DNA from: Ruminococcaceae bacterium KH2T8
GTDB taxonomy: Bacteria > Bacillota > Clostridia > Saccharofermentanales > Saccharofermentanaceae
Assembly (NCBI GenBank): GCA_900111435.1
Contig: FOIY01000003.1
Coordinates: forward strand, 149,571 to 213,570
Reading direction: 5' to 3'
Length of the DNA stretch: 64,000 bases
Position 1 is the stretch's first letter. Every line of letters begins with the position of its first letter. Below, in pieces: positions 1 to 8,685 of this stretch. Position numbers and translations under genes: made by a program. Under the pieces are notes generated by a model, which searched no databases, was not told the DNA's origin, and was given only the letters and a program-made list of their open reading frames with translations.

Positions 1-308
1 CGAAAGCAGCGACACGTTCAGCGACTTTCGCTCAAAACCGCAATTTTGTCGCTCGATCCGAGGAAAAGAGCGACAGTCACAGCGACATTCGACTGATAGG
101 GTGCTATAAAGCGAAATGTCACAGAGAGTATGCTCGGCAGCTCCACGATGCACCCGGCTTCTTCCCTCTTAATCGATCGCACTACATCATTTAATCGCAT
201 CTTAAGAAACCCTTAACCCGATATGGCAACTATATCCTCGCCTTTTGCAGGACAATACGTCGAGTAACAGAAATAACACGAAACAAGGGATGAAAGGAGA
301 TTGATTTG
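1..308. repeat. Gene-free left edge with nested short palindromes
   Basis: No convincing gene is seen here. Bases 1-100 contain the word GCGAC or its complement GTCGC many times in alternating orientation, so several overlapping hairpins are possible: CGAAAG at 1-6 with CTTTCG near 25-30, and GTCGCTC with GAGCGAC further in. This resembles the other palindrome-rich intergenic stretches at 14530-14640, 18416-18537 and 34790-34915. Bases 200-308 form the leader of the ABC operon that follows. A ribosome binding site (AAGGAG, about 294-299) lies 9 bases before the ATG at 309. I see no clear promoter. Confidence 0.4.
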
Positions 309-1169
309 ATGCTTGCGATCGATCATCTGACAAAGACTTACGGAAAGTTCACTGCACTTTCCGACATCACATTAACACTTGATAACGGTGTCTACGGGCT
401 GCTCGCTCCAAACGGCGCGGGAAAGACTACGCTTCTAAAGCTCATCACGACACTTCTATTTCCGACCGACGGACAGATCCTCTGGGACGGCAAAGAGATT
501 ATTTCGATGGGCGAAGACTACAGATCGCTCATAGGATTCCTGCCGCAGGACTTCGGGTTTTATCCGAACTATACGGGAAGGCAGTTCCTCCGATATGTAG
601 CAGCTCTTCAGTGCATACCAAAGGAGCTCACGGAAGCCAAGATCAACGAACTGCTCGAACTGGTCGGGATGACGGAGAATGCCGATAAGAAGATGAAGAA
701 ACTCTCGGGCGGCATGAAGCAGAGGATCGGTATCGCTCAGGCTATGCTCAATGATCCGAGGATACTGATCCTTGACGAGCCGACGGCAGGACTTGACCCT
801 AAGGAACGAGTCAGATTCAGAAATCTCATCCACTCCCTATCGCAGGACAGGATCGTTATCCTCTCAACACATATCGTATCCGATATCGCTACCATTGCGG
901 GCAAGATCATCATGATCAAGGACCATAAGCTCCTTTGCTGCGAATCACCAAAAGTCATCTGCGAGCAGTATATCGGAAAAGTCTACGAGCTTCCCGCATC
1001 CGAGGAAGTACCCGATCATTGCCTTACCTTGAGCGACAGACAGGACGGCGATCGAACCGTCATCCGTGTCTACAGCGACATTCCGTTGAGCTGTGCAGCC
1101 TCGGTAGAGCCCAACCTCGAAGATGTATTCCTCACTATCTATCAGGACGGTGAAGCAGATGTATCGTAA
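309..1169 (+). CDS. ABC transporter ATP-binding protein
   Basis: Cytoplasmic ATPase subunit of an ABC-2 type exporter, 286 residues, a usual length for single-domain ATPases of the CcmA/NatA/BcrA group. Visible motifs are the Walker A loop LAPNGAGKTT near residue 38 (Ala where Gly is usual), the signature LSGGMKQR near 137, Walker B ILILDEP directly after it, and the switch His in LSTHIV. The ATG at 309 is preferred to the in-frame TTG at 306 because the AGGAG spacing fits. It overlaps the permease gene that follows by 11 bases, and a second permease follows that, so the three form one transporter. The substrate cannot be told; peptides, antimicrobials or ions are all possible. Confidence 0.9.
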   Translation: MLAIDHLTKTYGKFTALSDITLTLDNGVYGLLAPNGAGKTTLLKLITTLLFPTDGQILWDGKEIISMGEDYRSLIGFLPQDFGFYPNYTGRQFLRYVAALQCIPKELTEAKINELLELVGMTENADKKMKKLSGGMKQRIGIAQAMLNDPRILILDEPTAGLDPKERVRFRNLIHSLSQDRIVILSTHIVSDIATIAGKIIMIKDHKLLCCESPKVICEQYIGKVYELPASEEVPDHCLTLSDRQDGDRTVIRVYSDIPLSCAASVEPNLEDVFLTIYQDGEADVS

Positions 1170-2286
1170 TGAATTCAGGAAAGTAATACGCTTCATCCCG
1201 ATGTGGGGCTATCTGATCTTCTGCCTTTTCTTAAATCTCATACTGACTTTAAACGCAGACGGCGCCTCCGACCTGAACAGTATGAGCGAAGCACTAACTA
1301 TCACGGGCACGCGCCCATCGATCGAGTCCGTAGCCGAGCTTCCCGAAGGTGAGATAAGAGATGAACTTCAGGCGATCGCCTCCTCCGATGAGTCCCTCTA
1401 CGACTCATATGACGTATCCTCCGAACTCGCTTCAGGCTACATAAGGAAAGTATCAGGGTCGCCGATGGCGGTATCTATGCTCGAGAGCAAATACGATAAG
1501 GTTCAGGAACGCGTCGATCACCTCGCTGATATTGAAGCTGACAGAGATGCCTATGCGGGATCTTATACTACGATTTGCTACAAGGAACTCTTTACGTCTT
1601 TCCTCCCCGCACTCACGGCAGAAGCTTCTATCCTTGCGATGCTCCTTACCGTCTATCTGTTTTCTTATGAGTCGAATACGAATACTTATTACCTTATCGC
1701 CTGCACGAAGAAAGGCAGAAAGGTCAACACCTGTAAACTCATAACCGCGCTCGTATCTTCGCTTCTTTTCTACGCGATACTTACCGTCCTCTCGCTTCTT
1801 ATCTATTTCGGGCACTGGAACTACGACGGTATATGGGACTCAAATATCTCGAGCATGTATAACATGATAAGCGATGCCATAGTACGAAAGCCTTTTATCA
1901 CGGTCACGGATCTGACCGTACGTCAATACATAACGGCTACACTGGCACTCGGTACCGTACTCGTAGCTGTCGCAGTCCTTTTCGCATCCGTTATAGGACT
2001 CCTCGTCAAGAAGACATACGTCGCGGGACTTCTCACATTGATCATACCGGCATTCGGAGTCTTCCTCTCGACGATCTTCTCCAACGCGGGATTATGGGGC
2101 GCATATCTTCTGACATCGATGCTTCCCGTAAACATCTGGACTTCGCAGCACGTATGGTTCACCGAGGGCGGACTTCACGGACCGTTCTTGTGGTATGAGA
2201 CCAAAGGACTTATCGCGGGACTTATCGTCTTCGTGGCGCTTACTGTCAACACATTAAATTACTCACATAGAAGGGATATTGCTTAA
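1159..2286 (+). CDS. ABC-2 type permease, first subunit
   Basis: Integral membrane subunit of about 375 residues. One hydrophobic segment near residues 14-30 is followed by a polar loop of about 110 residues and then roughly five further membrane segments, the typical ABC-2 permease arrangement with a large extracytoplasmic loop. The ATG at 1159 is chosen because it starts inside the end of the ATPase gene (11-base overlap); a longer in-frame reading from 1123 would run much deeper into that gene. Translation is probably coupled. Sequence alone does not identify the cargo. Confidence 0.8.
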   Translation: MYRNEFRKVIRFIPMWGYLIFCLFLNLILTLNADGASDLNSMSEALTITGTRPSIESVAELPEGEIRDELQAIASSDESLYDSYDVSSELASGYIRKVSGSPMAVSMLESKYDKVQERVDHLADIEADRDAYAGSYTTICYKELFTSFLPALTAEASILAMLLTVYLFSYESNTNTYYLIACTKKGRKVNTCKLITALVSSLLFYAILTVLSLLIYFGHWNYDGIWDSNISSMYNMISDAIVRKPFITVTDLTVRQYITATLALGTVLVAVAVLFASVIGLLVKKTYVAGLLTLIIPAFGVFLSTIFSNAGLWGAYLLTSMLPVNIWTSQHVWFTEGGLHGPFLWYETKGLIAGLIVFVALTVNTLNYSHRRDIA

Positions 2287-3485
2287 TGAAAACGTTACTA
2301 CAGCAGGAACTTAAAAAGATATGGAGCCCCATGGCGGTCGCACTGCTCATTTTATCGAGCATCATGTACTACTTCGTATTTGCCAAGATTTTTGTAGATA
2401 TGATCGACACCGGCACTGACGGTTCGGCGCAATATGAGCTCGCACTCGAATGGTCGCACAAGTACGGTAACACTCTCGACGAAAGCGAATGTGACGAGAT
2501 AAGATCTGAGCTCGCCTCCGATAAAGCGGCATTCGATCAGCAGATAAAGGATATACCGATGGCCGCGACATACGGCATTACGTCATACGATGAATTCTCG
2601 CTGTTCGAAAGCTCTTACCTCGCATCCTTGGAGGACGGCTCCGCTAAGGTTGATACAGAGAAAGAGGAACTTATAAACGAGATATCGAATCATACTAATC
2701 TTACGAGGATCACGGCGATAAAAGAGACTATCGACGAATACGAGATCGTGTCGGATAAGAGTCTCACGTCATGCGTCGACGGCGAAGAGATGAGCGATAA
2801 AGAGCGCGCAAGGCTTTCGCAGCTCGACAGCTCCGATATCAAGTTCGGATATATCCCCGATGCACTCCTTAATGCCACCACGGGACTTATCACGGCATTG
2901 GTGATCTGGGTATGCGTCAGTATCCTGATCCTCCTCTCACCTACGATCGTCAGAGATAAGCTCAACAGAGTTCAGAATGTCCAGTTCTGCTCGCGAGCAG
3001 GAAGACGCGTCTATAACACACAGGTACATGCCGCGATCTTATCGGGCGCTGCCCTTACGGTATTTAACTGTATGGCACTCGGGATCATTCTCGTAAGCAA
3101 GGGCATCCTCGCCTTCAGGGATTTCTACATATTCTCCACCGACTACATTCCGTGGGTAGACTGGACATACGGCAGATACCTTCTTGTAGTAATGCTGATA
3201 TCCTTGGGTCTCGGTATTTGCGTTACGATGCTCACGGTATTCCTGTCAGGCAAGAGCAAAGGATATATCGGCATGATCATGAAGGCAGCACTTCTTATGA
3301 TCGTCCTCATGAATTTCTTCGGGATGCTCCCTCTTGTCACGCGCCCCTTCTATATGTTCAACCCCATGGGATTTCAGCTTCATGCAAAGGGTGGCGAATT
3401 GATGACTCTCGCGATACTCTTTGGCATATCGCTGATACTTACTGTGACATCACTTATAAAGAACAGAAAGGCACCGGCGGCCTGA
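2286..3485 (+). CDS. ABC-2 type permease, second subunit
   Basis: Membrane protein of 399 residues with the same design as the preceding subunit: a membrane segment near residues 16-35, a long extracytoplasmic region (about 40-200), then five or so membrane segments. Its ATG overlaps the previous stop by one base (TAATG), so it is the last gene of a three-gene exporter operon (one ATPase, two non-identical permeases). An intrinsic terminator follows at 3511-3541. The two permeases probably form a heterodimer; substrate unknown. Confidence 0.8.
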   Translation: MKTLLQQELKKIWSPMAVALLILSSIMYYFVFAKIFVDMIDTGTDGSAQYELALEWSHKYGNTLDESECDEIRSELASDKAAFDQQIKDIPMAATYGITSYDEFSLFESSYLASLEDGSAKVDTEKEELINEISNHTNLTRITAIKETIDEYEIVSDKSLTSCVDGEEMSDKERARLSQLDSSDIKFGYIPDALLNATTGLITALVIWVCVSILILLSPTIVRDKLNRVQNVQFCSRAGRRVYNTQVHAAILSGAALTVFNCMALGIILVSKGILAFRDFYIFSTDYIPWVDWTYGRYLLVVMLISLGLGICVTMLTVFLSGKSKGYIGMIMKAALLMIVLMNFFGMLPLVTRPFYMFNPMGFQLHAKGGELMTLAILFGISLILTVTSLIKNRKAPAA

Positions 3486-3510
3486 TACTCATATATTTAG
3501 TTGCCAAAAA

Positions 3511-3545
3511 GCCCGTTCCTCTTATCACTCAAGGAACGGGCTTGA
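3511..3545. terminator. Convergent intrinsic terminator
   Basis: Perfect 9-bp stem GCCCGTTCC (3511-3519) with GGAACGGGC (3533-3541) and a 13-base loop. It lies between the plus-strand ABC operon and the minus-strand zinc-ribbon gene ending at 3547. On the minus strand it is followed by a T-rich run (complement of CCAAAAA), so it can serve both genes. Confidence 0.8.
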
Positions 3546-3546
3546 C

Positions 3547-4581
3547 TTAACGGTCTAATATCGGAGCTTCTATCTTTTTCATCTTCTCGACATTTTCGAT
3601 ATTCATCTTATTAAGCTCTTTCATCTTCGATTTATTCGACCTGATATTCACTCTGTAATCGCGGATATCGTTCTCGAGCTTCGTTACGATCTTGAGGTCT
3701 CTCCTGTACTTGATCTCCGATACGAGTATTATAAGCCCCATCGGACCCAGAGGAACAACAAGAGCGATGAGCATATTACGGACATCATTCCTGTGCTCTT
3801 CTTTAAACTGGTTATAGAGCTCAACTCTTTTTGCTTCCTGCTCGGGAGTCAAAGGAGCTGGAGTCGGCGTAACATATGATCCATTGTAGTAGATATTATG
3901 CGTCTGACGGCTCACCTTAGGTACATATCGCTTCGCGTCATAAGGATTGGTATGTACACACAGAAAGACTACGATGACAACAAAGAACCACGCGAAAAAT
4001 GCCGTGGCACATGCTGCGATCGTCGACTTCGGCGAGCTTGCGATCTGGTAACCGTCGCCCTCTAACCCAAGAGTCTCGTTACTGATGACATACTTCCTCA
4101 TCTCTTCTTTCGCGCTCTTGAGCTTCTCTATATCGGACTCAGCGCTCTTTCTCGCAGAGGTATAGACAGCTCCGTTATCAACGGAATCCTTCATGAGCTC
4201 GAAATACACACGCTCTTCAGGCTTTGAATCACGCAGAGCTCTGTCGATAGCCTTACCGGCTACGTCGCGATCGACCTTGGAATATTTGTCCATCTGACGA
4301 AGCTCTTCGGTATGTGCCATCTTGAGCGAGATCAGACAGACACCGCGAAGTGCCTCGAAGTTATCGGGCTCCTTGGTGAGCATGAACTCATATGCTTTCC
4401 TCGCCGAGTGATTCTCACCCTTAAGAACGGCATCTTCTGCGATATCGAGTACGCTGTCTTCCCTGAAATAGTCATAATCGAATGTAACTCCACAGAACGG
4501 ACATTCGTACATCTGCTTCTTGATGTCAACGCGAAGTACGCCTCCGCATGACGGACAGATATGTTCCTTTAGATCCTTCAT
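3547..4581 (-). CDS. Zinc-ribbon membrane protein (paralogue A)
   Basis: Unrecognised protein of 344 residues. The N-terminus has a two-CxxC zinc ribbon (CPSCGG, then ECPFCG about 20 residues on). A mostly helical, TPR-like region follows (about 40-150, with the phrase AYEFMLTKEPDNFEALRG), then one membrane segment near residue 195, a polar linker, a second membrane segment near 270 and a charged coiled-coil tail. The ATG at 4581 has a GGGGG ribosome binding site at about 4587; a longer reading from 4614 has none. A paralogue lies at 5627-6709. Function unknown; a membrane-anchored scaffold or sensor is possible. Confidence 0.75.
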   Translation of the reverse strand: MKDLKEHICPSCGGVLRVDIKKQMYECPFCGVTFDYDYFREDSVLDIAEDAVLKGENHSARKAYEFMLTKEPDNFEALRGVCLISLKMAHTEELRQMDKYSKVDRDVAGKAIDRALRDSKPEERVYFELMKDSVDNGAVYTSARKSAESDIEKLKSAKEEMRKYVISNETLGLEGDGYQIASSPKSTIAACATAFFAWFFVVIVVFLCVHTNPYDAKRYVPKVSRQTHNIYYNGSYVTPTPAPLTPEQEAKRVELYNQFKEEHRNDVRNMLIALVVPLGPMGLIILVSEIKYRRDLKIVTKLENDIRDYRVNIRSNKSKMKELNKMNIENVEKMKKIEAPILDR

Positions 4582-4696
4582 TTCTACCCCCTCATTTCTC
4601 AGGATATGATACACATATTCCTTACTACTCTCAATATATTTCGAAAGCTTTCGCTGCGAAACTACAACAGTTTCACCCGGCCCCGCACATTCAAAA

Positions 4697-4761
4697 TGAG
4701 AATCATTCTCAAATCTATTGACAGCCCGGGAACCGACGATTAAAATCGAGAACGATTCTCA
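4697..4761 (+). promoter_or_regulatory. Promoter flanked by two Fur-like boxes
   Basis: Consensus-like promoter TTGACA (4718-4723), 17-base spacer, TAAAAT (4741-4746). A 7-1-7 palindrome TGAGAATCATTCTCA (4697-4711) lies just upstream of the -35, and a near copy CGAGAACGATTCTCA (4747-4761) covers the start of transcription. Both differ from the Fur consensus TGATAATNATTATCA only at paired positions and fit PerR or Zur boxes less well. This placement should give tight repression under iron sufficiency. The regulator itself is not in the window. Confidence 0.8.
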
Positions 4762-4787
4762 AATTTGTCATTCGGAGGTTACAGTAA

Positions 4788-5534
4788 TTGCAACAGACTC
4801 ATAAACTGAAACTCAACTATAAAGACGCATTCCTGCCGAGCCTTACTCTGATACTCGCGACCGCTCTGGTCTTCGCGGGTTTCTACGCAGTCAAATCCGT
4901 AAGCGGACGCCTTATCTGTCAGATAACCGACGTAGCCGGCGAGGAAACCGATCCCACACTCGGCAGGCTCATCTGCTGTCTTATCTTCTTTTCATTATCC
5001 ATCCTCCTTGCGATACTGGCAGTCAGGAGATGGAAAGCGGTTCCCGATAAGATGCTCCTTACCTGGACCATGTCCGTCCTCGGCGGCACGCTCCTTTGGA
5101 CATCCGTGGGCGAATGTTCCTGGCACTTCGGTCTTAAGGTATTAAACGATGAAGGCATATCTACCTTCGCGAGCTTTCCCCGACTTGAGAGCATCCAGGG
5201 ACTCCCCGTATTCGTGCTCGGTGTACTGCTCTTTATTGCGTGTCACAGGAAGATGAGCTTTCCGCTTTCTGCATACCTTCTGGTATTCATAGGCAACTGG
5301 TACGGACACCTGTGCATGATAGCTGCCTACCCCGTTGCAATGCTCATAAGAAGCGACCTGAACCTCGAAAGTTTCTACAAGGCATCGGCCCTCATAAACG
5401 CGATCATCATCGCTGCCGTCGGACTCAAGCTGATATTCGGCAATACCAAGAGAACTACGAAATACCTCGCGGCCGTATGCATATACGTCGCACTCGGCAA
5501 CCTCCTCTTCGGTTGCGCACTTGGCGAGACATGA
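4788..5534 (+). CDS. Putative iron-regulated integral membrane protein
   Basis: Unrecognised protein of 248 residues with about seven hydrophobic segments. The polar stretches between them are short, and a SWHFG motif sits near residue 111. The start is a TTG at 4788, 10 bases after a GGAGG ribosome binding site; no ATG is suitably placed. It is a single-gene transcription unit between a Fur-boxed promoter and a strong terminator at 5560-5607. The promoter suggests a role in iron, heme or siderophore handling, but I recognise no transporter family motif. It sits between two divergent zinc-ribbon paralogues, which may be coincidence. Confidence 0.7.
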   Translation: MQQTHKLKLNYKDAFLPSLTLILATALVFAGFYAVKSVSGRLICQITDVAGEETDPTLGRLICCLIFFSLSILLAILAVRRWKAVPDKMLLTWTMSVLGGTLLWTSVGECSWHFGLKVLNDEGISTFASFPRLESIQGLPVFVLGVLLFIACHRKMSFPLSAYLLVFIGNWYGHLCMIAAYPVAMLIRSDLNLESFYKASALINAIIIAAVGLKLIFGNTKRTTKYLAAVCIYVALGNLLFGCALGET

Positions 5535-5559
5535 TCTCCTGACCCCTCTATAGAAATCG

Positions 5560-5607
5560 GATCGACCGCAACCTTATCAGTTTAAGGTCACGGTTCGATC
5601 CTTTTTC
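5560..5607 (+). terminator. Intrinsic terminator
   Basis: Long hairpin: GGATCGACCG (5560-5569) pairs with CGGTTCGATCC (5592-5602), with an inner ACCTTA/TAAGGT helix, followed by five T residues. It ends the Fur-boxed membrane protein gene. Confidence 0.85.
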
Positions 5608-5626
5608 ATCTACGGCGGGCTACGCG

Positions 5627-6709
5627 TCAGGTCGTTAACGGTTCTATCTTCTTCATTTGCTTAAGATCTGCTAAGACTTTCTTTTTGAGTTCACTCATCT
5701 TCTGCTCATGAGCTTCGATGTTATCCGTATGCATCTGAATAATCTTGTCAGCCTCTCTGATCTCCTTACGGTATCCGAGCTGTCTCTTGGCGAGCCAGAT
5801 CCCAAAGCCTGCGAAAGGTATGAGCGGGATCACCATCGCTACGTGAAGATATGTATTATCGCTCTGATGCTCTTCGACCCATTCATCACTCTTTTCGGCT
5901 CTTGTGCTCTCCTTGTACACGGAAGCATTTCTTTCGGTCCTTGTCTGTGAAGTCGCCTGGCGAACTGCTCGCGATATATCTCTTTCGTTACGACTGGTAT
6001 AGCCGGTACCCACGGTCTGTGTAGTTCTGTTGCTCTGATAGTAGTTCTCAACGGAATACGGATTATTGTGATTCTGTGCATAGATCGCGAAAGACACCAT
6101 CCACCAGAACATTACGAGGACCAGTGCGATCACCAGTGCGTGCACAGGCGAAAGTGTCGTCTGACGCTCAGGCGAGCATGACAGGTTAATATCGTCTCTC
6201 ATCTTTATCGAATGATCACGACGTGAATTCGCCTGTCTCTTTTTGGACTTCTCCTCTTCAAGGAGCTTTCCCTCATCGGCATATTCCTTACCGGCACTTA
6301 CCGCGTCCTTCATGGTCTTGAAGTATTCGTGATGCTCGGGCTTTGAAGCTTCGATAGCTTTGTCTACGGCCTCGATGACTTTCGAGCAGTTGAGCTTGGA
6401 ATACTGATCCATCTGTCCGAGAGTATTGACATTACCCGTTCTCATGGTGAGCAATGCCATACCACGAAGTGCCGCGAAATTATCAGGCTCCTTGGTAAGC
6501 ATGAATTCATATGCCTGTCTTGCCGAACGAAGCTCGCCGGACATTACAGCGCCCTTAGCGATACCGAGTACGGATTCCTCGCGGAAATAATCGTAATCGA
6601 ATGTTACTCCGCAGAAAGGACATTCATACATCTGCCTCTTGAGATCGACACTCAGGACGCCTCCGCACGAAGGACATACATGATCTTGTACCAATGTTCC
6701 TTTGTTCAT
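5627..6709 (-). CDS. Zinc-ribbon membrane protein (paralogue B)
   Basis: Unrecognised protein of 360 residues, clearly paralogous to the product of 3547-4581. It has the same N-terminal zinc ribbon (CPSCGG and ECPFCG), the same FDYDYFREESVL phrase and the same helical AYEFMLTKEPDNF block. A membrane segment lies near residue 190, then a Ser/Thr/Arg-rich linker of about 80 residues, a second membrane segment near 300 and a coiled-coil tail. The linker is where the two paralogues differ most. Function unknown. The pair points to a lineage-specific expanded family. Confidence 0.75.
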   Translation of the reverse strand: MNKGTLVQDHVCPSCGGVLSVDLKRQMYECPFCGVTFDYDYFREESVLGIAKGAVMSGELRSARQAYEFMLTKEPDNFAALRGMALLTMRTGNVNTLGQMDQYSKLNCSKVIEAVDKAIEASKPEHHEYFKTMKDAVSAGKEYADEGKLLEEEKSKKRQANSRRDHSIKMRDDINLSCSPERQTTLSPVHALVIALVLVMFWWMVSFAIYAQNHNNPYSVENYYQSNRTTQTVGTGYTSRNERDISRAVRQATSQTRTERNASVYKESTRAEKSDEWVEEHQSDNTYLHVAMVIPLIPFAGFGIWLAKRQLGYRKEIREADKIIQMHTDNIEAHEQKMSELKKKVLADLKQMKKIEPLTT

Positions 6710-6781
6710 TTTTACACCCTCTACTTTCTACATCTTATAAGACGCAAAAGAAAGCAGAGGGTTGCAAAAAGAGGGGGCTGT

Positions 6782-7465
6782 TTATGAGAGATAGAGCACA
6801 ACTACGGCCGGCAGATTGATCATGATATGCATGATCAGCGGTATCGTGATATTTCGAGACTTATGAAGTGCTATGCCCCATACCGCAGCAGCCGCGATCG
6901 TCGGGAGATAATAAAGAAATTCGGGCACTGTAAATGCTTTGACATGCATGATGCCAAAAGCGACCGAAGATATTAATATGCAAAGCCATGCAGGAATGGT
7001 CCCCGAAAGTTTCTTTATGCCGAAGAACCTGAAGAATGCTTCCTCCGTCACAGGTCCCAGGATGCCCAGAACAAGCACTCCCACGACCATCGGAAGAGCC
7101 TCTGCCGCAAGTACAGTGGAATTATCATTTATCGATTCGTAATCGGGATAGAGTAGATACATAGGGAGCGCAGCCGCTATCTCTACGATATAGTAAGCGA
7201 CAAAGGTTCCGAGGACCCAGAGGAGCGACTTAACAGGATGCGCCTTCCACTCACCGATCCCTTCCTTAAAGTCATCACGAAATGCATAGATCGCAAATCC
7301 GCCGAGAAATATATAAAGTATTGCCTGGAACCACAGGTACGAGTTACTGCTCATGTGATCGCCGGCGATCCCCGTTTTTATCAGGATCTTCATAATTATG
7401 AATCCGATAGCGCTTATCAGGACCGGGATCGTTATCCTGCTCTTCTTTTCTGCTGTTTGTGTCAT
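6782..7465 (-). CDS. CPBP family intramembrane metalloprotease
   Basis: Membrane protease of the CAAX/Abi (CPBP) family, 227 residues with about six to eight membrane helices. The three hallmark motifs are visible: EEAFFR (residues about 142-147), FGIMH (about 170) and HIMIN near the C-terminus, which together supply the Glu and His residues of the metal site. RBS AAAGGAG lies before the ATG. It is divergent from the LytTR gene, and the 166-base region between them carries two inverted repeats. In Firmicutes such proteins often act in bacteriocin immunity or membrane-protein processing; the target here is unknown. Confidence 0.85.
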   Translation of the reverse strand: MTQTAEKKSRITIPVLISAIGFIIMKILIKTGIAGDHMSSNSYLWFQAILYIFLGGFAIYAFRDDFKEGIGEWKAHPVKSLLWVLGTFVAYYIVEIAAALPMYLLYPDYESINDNSTVLAAEALPMVVGVLVLGILGPVTEEAFFRFFGIKKLSGTIPAWLCILISSVAFGIMHVKAFTVPEFLYYLPTIAAAAVWGIALHKSRNITIPLIMHIMINLPAVVVLYLS

Positions 7466-7514
7466 GTAAAATACTCCTTTGCTCTTGATGCGGGTATTAT
7501 CACGAAGAACACCT

Positions 7515-7546
7515 GTTCCTCCAACGGAACTTGCATGGATTGCAAG
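7515..7546. promoter_or_regulatory. Inverted repeats between CPBP and LytTR genes
   Basis: Two adjacent dyads: GTTCC-N6-GGAAC (7515-7530) and CTTGCA-N5-TGCAAG (7530-7546). A possible promoter for the LytTR gene follows (TTGACT at 7567, 17-base spacer, TAAGAT). The dyads sit where an operator for the LytTR protein or another regulator would be expected. This is inference from position only. Confidence 0.4.
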
Positions 7547-7631
7547 AATACGCGCATAGTCTGCAATTGACTCGCGGCAGCAGCAAAACTAAGATATAAA
7601 CATCAAACTGATAAGGGATGTGGGATCTGCG

Positions 7632-8078
7632 TTGAAGATAAGACTTATTGCAAGTGAAGAGCATTACGATGAGATCGCAAAGGAGCTCACCGACAAAGGG
7701 ATAGAGATAAGTGACAGCTCTAACCTTGTCCTTACCGAGCAAAATGCGGTGATCACTCACCTTATCGGAAAGAAAGACGACGCGATCTACCGTCTCAAGA
7801 CTTCCGAGATCTCACATATCGAAAGCTTTGCACACGAAGTCATCGCCTATACCGATAAGGACAAGTTCAGGATCAACGAACGTCTAAAGAATCTCGCAGT
7901 CATACTAGATCCCAAGGTCTTTATCAGGATCAGCAATTCAGTGATCATATCGGTAAATCACATTGAGAATATAAGACCTGCTTTCACGCAGAAATTCGTA
8001 ATAACCATGAAGAACGGAGCCAAGGTAGACGTGACGAGATCATACTACTATGTCTTCAAGGAATTCATCGGAATATGA
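7632..8078 (+). CDS. LytTR-family DNA-binding regulator
   Basis: Stand-alone LytTR regulator of 148 residues with no receiver domain. The N-terminal 45 residues form a short alpha/beta region, followed by a LytTR domain (about 50-148) with the family pattern of beta strands, including RISNSVIISVNHI and the C-terminal VDVTRSYYYVFKEF. I choose the TTG at 7632 with GGGA 7 bases upstream; a GTG at 7620 is possible. The gene 13 bases downstream encodes a small 2-TM protein, the usual pairing for membrane-partnered LytTR regulators that respond to envelope or quorum signals. Confidence 0.8.
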   Translation: MKIRLIASEEHYDEIAKELTDKGIEISDSSNLVLTEQNAVITHLIGKKDDAIYRLKTSEISHIESFAHEVIAYTDKDKFRINERLKNLAVILDPKVFIRISNSVIISVNHIENIRPAFTQKFVITMKNGAKVDVTRSYYYVFKEFIGI

Positions 8079-8090
8079 GGTAACGTTAAG

Positions 8091-8330
8091 ATGAAGATAC
8101 TGACAATTATCGCAATAATACTTCTGGCAGTATTTATCCTGTCGAGCGTTGCCACCATGATCTATATGTTTATCTATAAGCTCATGATCAACAGACGCCT
8201 TCATGAGATGGATAAGCCCGAGAATCCGCACAGATCCCTTATAGAGCCGCTCAAGTTCTTCCTGATAAGCGCTCTTATCTTCTGCGTGCTCGGATTTTTC
8301 TTCCTGTCATTCGTGCAAGTCGGAGTATAA
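8091..8330 (+). CDS. Small two-TM protein, LytTR partner
   Basis: 79 residues with two hydrophobic helices (about 4-28 and 55-77) joined by a basic loop rich in Arg, Lys and Pro. It follows the LytTR gene by 13 bases and has its own GGTAACG-type ribosome binding region. Known LytTR partners such as DUF3021 proteins have four helices, so this is a different, shorter partner. Its likely role is to inhibit or sequester the regulator at the membrane, but that is inferred from arrangement only. Confidence 0.6.
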   Translation: MKILTIIAIILLAVFILSSVATMIYMFIYKLMINRRLHEMDKPENPHRSLIEPLKFFLISALIFCVLGFFFLSFVQVGV

Positions 8331-8341
8331 TGACAGGCCGC

Positions 8342-8488
8342 TTACGAAGGCTCACCGGACGCAACGTTCATCTGAGCTACGACCTCTCCGCTCTTCAACG
8401 CGCCGAGATTCTTCCACGCACTGAGGATCAATAATATAAGGCACAAAAATGCGACTATGAGAAGTAATCTGTGTTCCCTGGGAGTCAT
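8342..8488 (-). CDS. 48-residue single-TM membrane protein
   Basis: Short reading frame with an excellent ribosome binding site (AAAGGAGG, 9 bases before the ATG). The protein starts MTPREHRLLLIVAFLC, has one hydrophobic helix (about residues 8-24) and a polar tail ending VASGEPS. It converges on the 2-TM gene, whose stop lies 11 bases away. No homologue is known to me. The RBS, the basic start and the clean membrane helix argue for translation. It may belong with the LytTR-linked membrane protein, or be an unrelated membrane peptide. Confidence 0.55.
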   Translation of the reverse strand: MTPREHRLLLIVAFLCLILLILSAWKNLGALKSGEVVAQMNVASGEPS

Positions 8489-8685
8489 AACCTGATCCTC
8501 CTTTCCGCTTGTTATCCATACTTAACTTTATCACGGATCGGAGCCTTAAAACCCTTGAAAACACTATTGTTTCCCGATCATTTACAGTTCGCGGCGCGAT
8601 GTTAACAAAGTGAAACCAAGTTGTTTCACCGAAGGGGCAAATGTTAACGGATAAAGGCTCAAAGATAAAACATCCTTGCGAGTTA

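Noticed and set aside
18..200. 60-codon frame on the minus strand at the left edge
   Set aside because: Only the first 30 codons lie outside the palindrome-rich segment, the RBS is weak and the second half is made of repeated GCGAC words. It could be a gene remnant but cannot be supported.
8352..8564. 70-codon Arg/Ser-rich frame on the minus strand
   Set aside because: It overlaps the 48-residue membrane protein in another frame, has no RBS and no recognisable feature.
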